The notes beneath the pieces were generated by a model. It worked only from the letters and a program-made list of their open reading frames with translations, was not told the origin of the DNA and did not search any database. A stretch of 64,000 bases of DNA, from the NCBI RefSeq assembly GCF_031846245.1, contig NZ_JAVRIC010000009.1, positions 62,001 to 126,000 of the forward strand, in the 5' to 3' direction. Origin of the DNA: Banduia mediterranea (GTDB lineage Bacteria > Pseudomonadota > Gammaproteobacteria > Nevskiales > Nevskiaceae). A program made the translations under genes and the position numbers. The first letter of the stretch is position 1. Each line of letters starts with the position of its first letter. This document shows, piece by piece, positions 26,939-35,187 of this stretch.

Positions 26939-28273
26939 ATGGACACCGGTTTGATGCAAGCGGCCTGGCGGCGCGAGATCGCGAGAATAATCGCGCTGCT
27001 GCTGGTCTTCGGCCTTGCCGGTGGCCTGCTCGGTCATGTCTGGGCCGGTCTTGTGATCGCGCTTGCGATCTGTCTGGCGCTGCAGCTGCGCATGTTGCGC
27101 TGGCTGTCGCGTTGGGTGGTTCATCCCAAGCGCGTCGATCTTCCGGATCCGACCGGCGTCTGGGGCGAGGTCTTCGAGCAACTGCTCGAAATGCAGAAGC
27201 GCAATCGCAAGCGCAAGAAGCGCCTGGCCGCGATCGTGGCCGAATTTCAGTCCTCGACCGCCGCCCTGCCGGATGGTGCCGTGGTGATGTCGTCGCGTGG
27301 CGAGATCGTCTGGTTCAACAGTTCCGCGCAGATTCTGCTGGGCCTGCGTTCACCGCAGGACGTGGGGCAGCGCATTGCCAATCTGGTGCGTCATCCGTCG
27401 TTCGCCAACTACCTGGCGGTCGAGCAGTTCGAATCCGATGTCGAGCTGATCTCGCCGATCAATGAGCACGTGACACTGGCGATGCGCATCATTCCCTATG
27501 GCGAAGGACAACGCCTGCTGATCGTTCGTGATGTCAGTGAGCATCGGCGTCTGGAAGTGATGAGGCGCGACTTCGTCTCCAACGCCTCGCATGAATTGCG
27601 CACGCCGCTGACAGTATTGCGCGGCTACCTCGACATGATGGAGCCGGATACGCGCGGCAAGGGTGCACTGCTCGAATGGAAGGCGCCGATCGGCGAGATG
27701 CGCGCCCAGGCGACGCGCATGGAGTCCTTGATCACCGACCTGCTGAAGCTGGCACGACTGGAATCGGATTCCTCGGTCGCTCGTCAGGAACTGATCGACG
27801 TGCCGCATCTATTGCATCGCATCGCCGAGGATACGCGGCGGCTGTCACCCGACCGGCACACCGTGGAAGCCGCCATCGAAGCGGATATCAAGCTGCTGGG
27901 CCGCGATTCTGAATTCCACAGTCTGTGCCAGAATCTGCTGCAGAACGCGATCCAGTATTCGCCCGACGGCGGGGCTGTTCGCTTGCGCTGGTGGGGCGAT
28001 GAGGACGGCGCGCACCTGTCGGTGGCCGACAGTGGCCTGGGGATCGACGAGGCCGATATTCCACGGCTCACCGAGCGCTTCTACCGTGTCGATGTGGCCC
28101 GCTCCCGTTCGCGCGGCGGCACCGGCCTGGGCTTGGCGATCGTCAAGCACGCGCTCGAACACCACGAGGCCAGATTGGAAATTATCAGCCAGCCGGGCAT
28201 CGGCAGCACCTTCATCTGTCATTTTCCGGCGCACCGGGTTCAGCGTGCGCAGCCGATGGTCGTCAACGGCTGA
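26939..28273 (+). CDS. phoR: Phosphate regulon sensor kinase
   Basis: A 444-residue membrane histidine kinase. Two hydrophobic helices lie at about residues 14-48, followed by a charged linker (QKRNRKRKKRL), a PAS domain (about 105-200, GEIVWFNSSAQILLGL), the dimerisation/phosphoacceptor H218 in SNASHELRTPLTVLRG, and an HATPase domain with NLLQNAIQYSPDGG, DSGLGIDEADI and RGGTGLGLAIVKH. It pairs with phoB. Confidence 0.95.
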   Translation: MDTGLMQAAWRREIARIIALLLVFGLAGGLLGHVWAGLVIALAICLALQLRMLRWLSRWVVHPKRVDLPDPTGVWGEVFEQLLEMQKRNRKRKKRLAAIVAEFQSSTAALPDGAVVMSSRGEIVWFNSSAQILLGLRSPQDVGQRIANLVRHPSFANYLAVEQFESDVELISPINEHVTLAMRIIPYGEGQRLLIVRDVSEHRRLEVMRRDFVSNASHELRTPLTVLRGYLDMMEPDTRGKGALLEWKAPIGEMRAQATRMESLITDLLKLARLESDSSVARQELIDVPHLLHRIAEDTRRLSPDRHTVEAAIEADIKLLGRDSEFHSLCQNLLQNAIQYSPDGGAVRLRWWGDEDGAHLSVADSGLGIDEADIPRLTERFYRVDVARSRSRGGTGLGLAIVKHALEHHEARLEIISQPGIGSTFICHFPAHRVQRAQPMVVNG

Positions 28274-28467
28274 AACCGCGGCAGTTCCTGTTCAGCAATG
28301 GCGATGACGTCAACACGCTGAAATTCAACTCAAGCACACTGCCGAGCTTTGCGCTGCGGGCGGATGTTCCGGCACGCGCGTGACGCGGTAAGCTGCCGTA
28401 CGGCGCGATCCTGCAATAATCGGAGCGCCCCACGTCGGGACATCAAGGATCCGCCGGGTCGATAGGA
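28274..28467 (+). other. phoR-phoU gap with a short protein-like frame
   Basis: The frame from 28261 to 28383, overlapping the phoR 3' end, reads FLFSNGDDVNTLKFNSST and ends at TGA. It has no start codon and may be the tail of a lost gene. A CAATAAT-like -10 near 28415 could serve phoU. Confidence 0.25.
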
Positions 28468-29235
28468 ATGAGGCATATGGTTGAAAAGTCGTTGTACAGC
28501 AAACACATCTCCACCCAGTTCAACGCCGAACTGGAGGACGTGCGCCAGCGCGTGCTGGCGATGGGTGGGCTCGTCGAGCAGCAGATTATCGATGCGACGC
28601 GCTCGCTGATGGACGGCGACGGCATGCTCGGCGAAACCGTGCGCAGGAACGACTACAAGATCAATCAGCAGGAAGTCTTCATTGACGAGGAATGCAGCCG
28701 TATTCTGGCGCGCCGACAACCTACCGCCAGCGACCTGCGGCTGGTCTACGCGGTCATCAAGACCATTACCGATCTCGAACGCATCGGCGATGAAGCCGAG
28801 CGTATCGCGCGCATGGCTGCCGATCTGGCTTCACAGGAGCGCCTGCGTTACGGCTACAACGAGATTCAGCATCTGTCCAAGCACGTCTCGCAGATGGTGC
28901 ACGATGTGCTCGATGCTTTCGCACGTATGGACATCGAGGCGGCTCTGGCAGTCGCCAAGGAAGACGTCACGGTCGATCGCGAGTACGAGGCTCTGATGCG
29001 TCAGTGCATCACCTTCATGATGGAAGACCCACGCCAGATCCGGCGCGTGATGGATCTGATCTGGGTGGTTCGCTCCCTGGAGCGTATCGGGGACCACGCC
29101 GGCAATATCGCCGAGTACGTGATTTTCTTCGTCAAGGGCAAGGACGTGCGGCATCTGAGTCTCGAACAGATGGAGAGGCACGTGCGCGGGGAAGACGTTT
29201 TGCCGGAAAACGGCCCTTCGGCAGGCGCGCAGTAG
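28468..29235 (+). CDS. phoU: Phosphate signalling protein PhoU
   Basis: A 255-residue, two-repeat helical protein that restrains PhoR signalling and PstSCAB transport when phosphate is sufficient. Each half carries the family's metal-binding signature (ITDLERIGDEAERIARM and VRSLERIGDHAGNIAEY). The opening KHISTQFNAELEDVRQRVL is typical. The start may be 28468 or 28477; the second has GAGG a short distance upstream. The pstSCAB genes usually next to phoU are not in the window. Confidence 0.95.
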   Translation: MRHMVEKSLYSKHISTQFNAELEDVRQRVLAMGGLVEQQIIDATRSLMDGDGMLGETVRRNDYKINQQEVFIDEECSRILARRQPTASDLRLVYAVIKTITDLERIGDEAERIARMAADLASQERLRYGYNEIQHLSKHVSQMVHDVLDAFARMDIEAALAVAKEDVTVDREYEALMRQCITFMMEDPRQIRRVMDLIWVVRSLERIGDHAGNIAEYVIFFVKGKDVRHLSLEQMERHVRGEDVLPENGPSAGAQ

Positions 29236-29373
29236 TCCCGGAACGGTCAATCAGTCCCATTGCGTGGTACTTCGGGCCGACGATCCTCGGCGTCGATATT
29301 GACGGTCTCAATATCCAGATGAACGTGCACCGCGATGTCCGGTCCGGCCTTGGCTGCACCGCGCCAGTTTCTG

Positions 29374-30282
29374 TCAGAGTCTGACCGGTGTCACCTCGGG
29401 CAGGCGGGCCTCGATGCCGGGGCCCAGCTGATCGTGCCAATGGCGATGATTGTAGACCTCGCCCTCGTCGCGCACGCGCCCGACCCGTGAAAGGTCGACT
29501 TCGGCGTAGACCCAGCTCGGATCGTTGAGGCCGCCCTGCACGAGGATGCCGTTGTCCGGGAAGCCGCGATCGGGCGGGCCGAAGATCGCGGCCGATCCAT
29601 GAGAGACGTCGATCGCCGGCGACCAGGGCGCGGTGCCGACCAGCGGAACCTGGACCGTGAAGCATTGGTTCTCGAGCGCGCGTGCGGCGCAACCGGTACG
29701 CACCCGATGGTAGCCTCCCAGCGTGTCGGTGCAACTGGGCGCCAGAATCAGTTCGGCTCCGGCCTCGACCTGCGCGCGGGCGAGCAGCGGAAATTCGATG
29801 TCGTAGCAGATATTGATGCCGAAGCGACCCAACTCGGTTTCAAACAGTTTCAGCGGCGCGCCGCCACGGATGTCCCATTCCTCGCGTTCGAAACGCGTCA
29901 TCACGCGCTTGTCCTGATGCTCCATGCCGCCGTTCGGCGCGAACACCCAGGCGCGATTGACGTAGACGCCGGTGTCCATTTCCCAGGGATAGCTGCCGGC
30001 GACAATGTAGACGCCGTGACGCTGTGCGAGGCGCTGATGCAAGGCGAGGTAATCGTCGCGATAGCGCTGGATCTCGCCGATCTGGCCGAGCACGTCGGCC
30101 TGCATCGGTTCCGGCAGCAATCCGGCCAGTACCATCGACGAATACTCCGGGAACACCAGCAAGCGTGCGTGTTGACGCACCGCCTCGGCCACCCAGTCGG
30201 CGATTGTCTGTTCAAACTGCGACCAGTTCTCCGGCTTGAGCGTCGGAAACTGGGCAGCGGCCAGCACGAAGGAATGGCTCAT
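29374..30282 (-). CDS. Carbon-nitrogen hydrolase (nitrilase superfamily amidase)
   Basis: 302 residues with the full Glu-Lys-Cys triad: LLVFPEYSS (Glu near residue 46), DKRVMTRFE (Lys) and INICYDIEFP (Cys), plus the SCTDTLGGYHRVRTG substrate-loop segment. The superfamily hydrolyses amide or carbamoyl bonds. The start overlaps the stop of the upstream GNAT gene by four bases (ATGA). GNAT-nitrilase fusions exist in other bacteria, so the pair probably acts on the same metabolite or modified peptide. Confidence 0.9.
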   Translation of the reverse strand: MSHSFVLAAAQFPTLKPENWSQFEQTIADWVAEAVRQHARLLVFPEYSSMVLAGLLPEPMQADVLGQIGEIQRYRDDYLALHQRLAQRHGVYIVAGSYPWEMDTGVYVNRAWVFAPNGGMEHQDKRVMTRFEREEWDIRGGAPLKLFETELGRFGINICYDIEFPLLARAQVEAGAELILAPSCTDTLGGYHRVRTGCAARALENQCFTVQVPLVGTAPWSPAIDVSHGSAAIFGPPDRGFPDNGILVQGGLNDPSWVYAEVDLSRVGRVRDEGEVYNHRHWHDQLGPGIEARLPEVTPVRL

Positions 30283-30890
30283 CAAGCGTCCAGGTTCTTG
30301 AGCCAGAAGCTCATCGGTTTTTCGGTGGATTGCTCCTGCCCCAGGTCCGGCCAGGCGAACGAGGTTCGCAGGTCGGGCCGGGGCTGGTAGCCGCGCCGCC
30401 GCCAGAACGCATCATTGGAGACGTAATCAACAGGTCGGGCAGGGTGCCGATCATCACGCTCCACAGCGCAGAACGCACAGAGGTTCAGCCCCTGTGCGCG
30501 CGCGTGCGCCTCACGTAACTCGAAGAACTTCACGCCCAGTCCGAGGCCGCGGTATTCCGGCAGCAGGACGGATTCACCGAAATAGTCGATTCGTTCGACG
30601 TCCAATCCGACACCTTCGAACGGAGCCCGGACCTCGGCGCTTTCGTCGGCCAGCGGAATCGCGGTGGTGGCGCCAATGCAATGCCCACGGTCCCAGACCA
30701 GTACGGCAAGGCTTCCAGGGCAGCGCAGGTAGGTCTGCAGATACTGGCGCTCGTATTCCAGAGAGCCCGCGTACAGGTAGGGCCAGTCGCGAAACACCCG
30801 CATGCGCACGCGCGCCAGCGCCTCGAGGTGCAGGGCGATTTCGGGGCCGCTCAGCGGCATCAGTCGCAGGCCCTCGTATTCGAGCACCAT
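30282..30890 (-). CDS. GNAT-family N-acetyltransferase
   Basis: A 202-residue acyltransferase. The acetyl-CoA loop region is LLPEYRGLGLGVKFFELREA (the R/Q-x-x-G-x-G/A variant), preceded by the GATTAIPL strand and followed by CAFCAVERDDRHP. It is translationally coupled by ATGA overlaps to both neighbours, the SnoaL-like gene upstream and the nitrilase-family gene downstream. The substrate is unknown. Confidence 0.87.
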   Translation of the reverse strand: MVLEYEGLRLMPLSGPEIALHLEALARVRMRVFRDWPYLYAGSLEYERQYLQTYLRCPGSLAVLVWDRGHCIGATTAIPLADESAEVRAPFEGVGLDVERIDYFGESVLLPEYRGLGLGVKFFELREAHARAQGLNLCAFCAVERDDRHPARPVDYVSNDAFWRRRGYQPRPDLRTSFAWPDLGQEQSTEKPMSFWLKNLDA

Positions 30891-31302
30891 CAGGCCTCGG
30901 TACCCACTTGTGTCAGCCAGTCCTGAAGATGGTAGTAATTGCTGATGCGGACCACCTTGCCGGCCCGTAGTTCGAAGAAGGCGCCGCCAGGTCGGTGATA
31001 GGTCTGGCCACGGACTTCGGGCGGGCCCTCATCGGTGTTCAGGTAGGTGCCGAGCACCGTGAACTCCAGGGCGCAGCGGGTGCCGTCCGGATCGCTCGTG
31101 ATCTCGATATTCTCGACCCGTTCGCGATAACAACGGTTCATGCGATGCATGAAGGCAATGAAGGCGTCGCGCCCCAGCTCACGCCCCCCTGATTGATATC
31201 GTGAACCACGTCGTCGGCCAGCAAGTCGACGAAGCGGTTCCTATCGCCGGCATTGAACGCGGCGTAATAGCTCTGCAGGAGTTCATGTGCTGCGCGGCTC
31301 AT
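30890..31302 (-). pseudogene. SnoaL-like/NTF2-fold protein, frameshifted
   Basis: Two frames together make one intact-looking protein of about 137 residues. Frame one begins at the ATG at 31302 (MSRAAHELLQSYYAAFNAGD) and reaches DDVVHDINQGG. The next frame continues RELGRDAFIAFMHRMNRCYR to the stop at 30890. The shift lies at a run of six C (31184-31189); one additional C would restore the frame. The stop overlaps the GNAT start, as in a working operon. So it is either a recent loss, a phase-variable tract or a base-calling error. Confidence 0.75.
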
Positions 31303-31428
31303 GGGCTCGGCATCCTGATCGACGGGGGAACCGCCAATTCTAGCGGTTTGTGCGCCGATCACGGAACCGGTTGGGCCGAATCTTGCGTTCAGACTTGCCA
31401 TTGCCGGTGAGCACAACAAGGGGCGGGG

Positions 31429-32358
31429 ATGTTCAAGGTCTTGGTGGTCTATTTCACGCAGACGGGCCAGCTCGGGCGCATCGTGCGTTCGGTGATGGCG
31501 CCGTTCGAGGAAGCCGAGGGTGTGGAACTGGTCTACGAACAACTGGAACCACGTAAACCCTATCCGTTTCCGTGGCCGATCGTGAGCTTTTTCGATCAAT
31601 TTCCTGAAAGCGTGCACCGCGATGGCCCGGAACTGCGGCCCACCGCGTTCGATCCGGACGCGGACTACGATCTGGTGGTGCTGGGGTGGCAACCCTGGTA
31701 TCTGTCGCCGTCGCCACCCACGTCGGCCTTTCTGAAGTCCGAAGCGGGGCGCCGCGCGCTCTCCGGCAAGCCCGTGGTCACCATCATCGGTTCGCGCAAC
31801 ATGTGGCTGATGGGGCAGAAGGCGGTGCGCGAGATGATCGACGAAGCGGGCGGGCGCCTGGTTGCCAATATCGCGCTGGTTGACCAGGGATCTCCGGCGG
31901 CTACCTTTGTGACGACGCCATTGTGGCTGTTGACCGGTTTTCGCAAGGGCGTTCGCGGCGTGTTGCCGCCAGCCGGCGTGGCCGAGCACGAGATCATCGG
32001 TGCACGTCGCTTCGGCACGCCGCTGCTGTCCGCGCTGATGGAGGGCCGTCTGGGCTCCGGTGAAGTGCTGCTGGACCCGGCGGAAGCGGCGCCGGTCAAT
32101 CCGAAGTATGTGGTGGCCGAGCAACTCGGCTGGCGCAGTTTCTTCGTCTGGGGCTGGCTGGTGCGTCTGGCAGGTCCGCAGGGGCGTTGGTTGCGGGTGC
32201 CGCTGCTGGCCGTTTACACCGTGTTTCTGTGCGCGGCGATCTGTACCGTGGTGCCGCTGACGGTGCTGGCGCGTCTGCTGCTGGGCTTCGTGCCGGCCTA
32301 TCGGCGCTGGATCGACCGGCGTGTGGCGTTCTTTGAGCGCTGCGGCGAACAGTCCTAG
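31429..32358 (+). CDS. darA: DarA-like dialkylresorcinol-forming enzyme
   Basis: A 309-residue protein closely resembling DarA of dialkylresorcinol clusters (also annotated as dialkylresorcinol condensing enzyme). The N-terminal flavodoxin-like part carries VYFTQTGQLGRIVRSVMAPF, EPRKPYPFPWPIVSFFDQFP and LGWQPWYLSPSPPTS, and the IGSRNMWLMGQKAVREMID stretch follows. The last 80 residues include a hydrophobic hairpin (LLAVYTVFLCAAICTVVPLT), suggesting membrane association. In Photorhabdus DarA aromatises the cyclohexanedione made by DarB. It converges on the darB-like gene, separated by a shared terminator. Confidence 0.85.
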   Translation: MFKVLVVYFTQTGQLGRIVRSVMAPFEEAEGVELVYEQLEPRKPYPFPWPIVSFFDQFPESVHRDGPELRPTAFDPDADYDLVVLGWQPWYLSPSPPTSAFLKSEAGRRALSGKPVVTIIGSRNMWLMGQKAVREMIDEAGGRLVANIALVDQGSPAATFVTTPLWLLTGFRKGVRGVLPPAGVAEHEIIGARRFGTPLLSALMEGRLGSGEVLLDPAEAAPVNPKYVVAEQLGWRSFFVWGWLVRLAGPQGRWLRVPLLAVYTVFLCAAICTVVPLTVLARLLLGFVPAYRRWIDRRVAFFERCGEQS

Positions 32359-32365
32359 AACGAGA

Positions 32366-32398
32366 AAACCGGACGCGCCGTGGCGGCGCGTCCGGTTT
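32366..32398. terminator. Bidirectional terminator between darA and darB
   Basis: A perfect 14-bp stem (32366-32379 and 32385-32398) with a 5-base loop. A-rich and T-rich ends serve both convergent genes. Confidence 0.88.
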
Positions 32399-32412
32399 CG
32401 GCTGAAGCCTCC

Positions 32413-33561
32413 TCAGACCACGGTCAGCGCCATGCCGGCGACGGTAAAGCGCCCGCTCTCGGGAACTGCGCAGAAGATCTTCTGGCCCTTCTTGAGCTTG
32501 CCGGAGTGCAGTAGTTCGTCGAGGATGATGTAGATCGAAGCGGAGCCGGTATTGCCGCATTCGGCCAGGTTGGTAAACCACTTGTCGTCGCCGACATTGA
32601 TGCCGGCCTCTTTCATGCCGCCGTCGAGCCGCCCCTTGAAGTACATCGACGACAGGTGCGGCAGGAACCAGTCGACTTTTTCGAAGTCCACGCCGTGCTC
32701 GTCGCGCGCGACGCACAAGCCCGCAACGCCGACCCGCACCATGTGTTCCTCCAGCGCGCGCACGTCCTGCTGCAGCAGCAGATAGCCTTTGCGCACCACG
32801 TCGAAGATGTCTTCCTCGTCGGTCCAGTACTTCCAGCCGCCGTCCTTGTCCTTGTTGAGGCCGTTGTACATGCAGGTGGGGGTTTCGCCGGACCAGCAGC
32901 GCACGTCGATGGCGTCGATGCGCAGATTGAGCTGGCCGGGCCGCGGCTCGGCTTCCATCATCACCGCGCCCGCACCGTCGGAGAGCATCCAGCGCAGGAA
33001 TTCCTTCTCGAAGCTGACCATGGGCGCGAGATCCTTGCCGGGCTCGATATCGGAGGTCATCGCGGTGTAGGCCTTGCGCGCCATGAAGGCGCTGGCCCGC
33101 TCCGAACCGGTGGCGACGAAGTTTTTCTTCAGCCCCAGCGCCATGCACATCCACGCGTATTTCATGGAGGTCATGCCGGACGCGCAGACGCCGGCCGTGG
33201 ACATGATTTCGGCAGGCGCCATGCCCAGCTCGCCGGCCACCATGTTGGAGTGGGACGGCAGCAGCTGATCGGGCGACGCCGAGCCGCAGGCAAGGCCTTC
33301 GACCGCGTCCAGCGGCATGTCGAGCTGCGCGGTCAGCTTGCGCACGGCTTCGGCGGTCAGCTCGGCGTTGGTGTGCGTACGCTTTCCGGTTTCGGGCTCG
33401 ATCGCGTAGTGGCGGTGCTTGATGCCGTTGTTCTGAAGAACGAACAGCTTCACGCGTGGCGACTGGTTCTCGATCTTGCCGAGTATGGCTTCGATGCGGT
33501 CGTTGCCGACCGGCTCGTTGGGAAGAAATGAGGCGACGTCAGTGATGTAGACCGTATTCAT
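32413..33561 (-). CDS. darB: DarB-like ketosynthase (KASIII fold)
   Basis: A 382-residue KASIII-like enzyme with C126 in AGVCASGMTSMKYAW, H302 in WFLPHLSSMYFKG and N337 in AECGNTGSASIYIIL. DarB enzymes condense two beta-ketoacyl thioesters head to head into a 2,5-dialkyl-1,3-cyclohexanedione. The substrate-loop region CWSGETPTCMYNGLNKDKDG differs from FabH. The ATG at 33561 is 60 bases after the beta-ketoacyl-ACP synthase gene, in the same operon. Identification as DarB rests on sequence and on the DarA-like neighbour; a related ketosynthase in another lipid pathway is the alternative. Confidence 0.82.
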   Translation of the reverse strand: MNTVYITDVASFLPNEPVGNDRIEAILGKIENQSPRVKLFVLQNNGIKHRHYAIEPETGKRTHTNAELTAEAVRKLTAQLDMPLDAVEGLACGSASPDQLLPSHSNMVAGELGMAPAEIMSTAGVCASGMTSMKYAWMCMALGLKKNFVATGSERASAFMARKAYTAMTSDIEPGKDLAPMVSFEKEFLRWMLSDGAGAVMMEAEPRPGQLNLRIDAIDVRCWSGETPTCMYNGLNKDKDGGWKYWTDEEDIFDVVRKGYLLLQQDVRALEEHMVRVGVAGLCVARDEHGVDFEKVDWFLPHLSSMYFKGRLDGGMKEAGINVGDDKWFTNLAECGNTGSASIYIILDELLHSGKLKKGQKIFCAVPESGRFTVAGMALTVV

Positions 33562-33621
33562 GGCACTTTCGGGCAAGGTGGGGCGGCATGACCGTCGGGG
33601 GACGGTCACCATTTCGGAGCT

Positions 33622-34893
33622 TCAGGGGCCAGGTTGTCGTGGGTTTGGCGGCGCTGCAGATCCCTTACATAACATCGAACGCATCGCCAGAATCGTGTTA
33701 CAACCGCCGAAGCCGAAGGTATTCGACAGCAGCGTCTTGACCTTCACGTCCCTGGCCTCGTTGGGGACGTAATCCAGATCGCAGTTCGGATCGCGTTCGT
33801 GATAATTGATGGTGGGCGGTACCACGCCGTCGCGCAGCGTCATGCAGGCTGCGACGAACTCGATCGCACCGGCGGCGCCCATGGTGTGTCCGAGCATCGA
33901 CTTGATCGAGCTCATCGGCACCTTGTAGGCGTGATCGCCGAATGCGGCCTTGACCGCATGCGTTTCGGTGGAATCATTGGCGGACGTGGCGGTGCCATGC
34001 GCATTGATGTAGTCGATGTCGTCGACATTGAGTTCGGCGTCTTCCAGGGCGCGTTTGATCGCCTTGGTCTGGCCTTCCGCGCTCGGGCGAGTGGCATGGA
34101 AGCCGTCGTTGTTGAAGCCGTAGCCCACAAGCTCGCAATAGATCGTGGCACCACGCTTCCTGGCATGCTCGTATTCTTCGAGCACCACGACGCCGGCGCC
34201 TTCGGACAGCACCAGGCCATCGCGATCTCGGGCGAACGGGCGCACCGCTTCACCCGGATTGCCGTTGCGCGTCGACATCACGCGCAGCGCATTCCAGCCG
34301 CTGAAGATGCCGTAGGACAACGGCGCTTCGGTACCGCCGGTCACCATCGATGTGGCATAGCCATGCTGGATCAGTCGGAAAGCTTCACCGATGGCGTTGG
34401 AGCCGGACGAGCAGGCGGTGGACACGGTGAAGGTCGGGCCGCGCAATTTGTGGCGAATGCAGATGTGCCCGGCTGCGGCATTGAACATCGACAGCGGAAC
34501 GGTCAGCGGGCTGACGAAACGCGGACCCTTGCTGTGCAGCGCCTTCTGCTGCGTGTCGATGGTGTTGATGCCGCCGATGCCGGTGCCGATGACGACGCCA
34601 GTCTTGTCCTCGTCGACGTCACTCAATCCGCTGTCCGCCATGGCTTCGTCGGCCGCGAACAGTGCGAGCTGACAGACACGGTCGAGGCGGTACGCGTCCG
34701 GATAATCGATATCGGCGACCTTGAAGTCCTTGATTTCACCACCGATGCGGGTCCGGAACGGTGCTGCATCGAAGGCATCGATCGAGGTCACCCCGGTACG
34801 CCCCGCGGCGATGCCGTTCCAGAATGCCTGACGACCGACGCCGACCGAGGTGACCGCGCCGAGACCGGTGACGACGACTCTATGCCGCTGCAT
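33622..34893 (-). CDS. Beta-ketoacyl-ACP synthase, FabF-like
   Basis: A 423-residue elongating ketosynthase: C161 in TVSTACSSGSN, His in NAHGTATSANDSTE and His in SMLGHTMGAAGAIE, with GFGGCNT near the C-terminus. The catalytic set is complete. It overlaps the 3' end of the ACP gene by 14 bases, so it very probably works on that dedicated carrier to supply the beta-ketoacyl-ACP used by the DarB-like enzyme. It is unlikely to be the housekeeping FabF, given the cluster. Confidence 0.9.
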   Translation of the reverse strand: MQRHRVVVTGLGAVTSVGVGRQAFWNGIAAGRTGVTSIDAFDAAPFRTRIGGEIKDFKVADIDYPDAYRLDRVCQLALFAADEAMADSGLSDVDEDKTGVVIGTGIGGINTIDTQQKALHSKGPRFVSPLTVPLSMFNAAAGHICIRHKLRGPTFTVSTACSSGSNAIGEAFRLIQHGYATSMVTGGTEAPLSYGIFSGWNALRVMSTRNGNPGEAVRPFARDRDGLVLSEGAGVVVLEEYEHARKRGATIYCELVGYGFNNDGFHATRPSAEGQTKAIKRALEDAELNVDDIDYINAHGTATSANDSTETHAVKAAFGDHAYKVPMSSIKSMLGHTMGAAGAIEFVAACMTLRDGVVPPTINYHERDPNCDLDYVPNEARDVKVKTLLSNTFGFGGCNTILAMRSMLCKGSAAPPNPRQPGP

Positions 34894-35137
34894 TTTCTTT
34901 CTTCGCAAGTTGTTCTTTGACGACCTTCACGATCGAGTCAAAGTCTGAAATCTCCTGGCCGGCGTCATCCGGGAACGAGATGCCGAACGAGGTTTCGACT
35001 TCGAAGATCGTCTCCAGAAACTGCAGGGAATCCGCGCCCCAGTCCGACAGTTTCGATCCGTGCGTGATGATTTCCTTGTCGATCTTCAGGTTTTCGGCGA
35101 GAAGCTGGCGGAGCTTTTCTTCGGTGGTGTCATACAT
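34880..35137 (-). CDS. Acyl carrier protein
   Basis: 85 residues, acidic and helical. The phosphopantetheine attachment Ser is S37 in the motif WGADSLQFLE, followed by an acidic helix II (ETIFEVETSFGISFPDD). It is a dedicated carrier: the gene overlaps the ketosynthase gene downstream and follows the sulfotransferase by 50 bases. DarC of known dialkylresorcinol clusters is also an ACP. Confidence 0.93.
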   Translation of the reverse strand: MYDTTEEKLRQLLAENLKIDKEIITHGSKLSDWGADSLQFLETIFEVETSFGISFPDDAGQEISDFDSIVKVVKEQLAKKENAAA

Positions 35138-35187
35138 GGTTCAATCCCCTTGCGAGCAAATGAAAAAATATCGGGCTTCCTGCCGTG

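Noticed and set aside
33622-34893. Housekeeping fabF-acpP fatty-acid synthesis locus
   Set aside because: No fabD, fabG or fabH neighbours; the genes are embedded with DarB-like, P450 and sulfotransferase genes.
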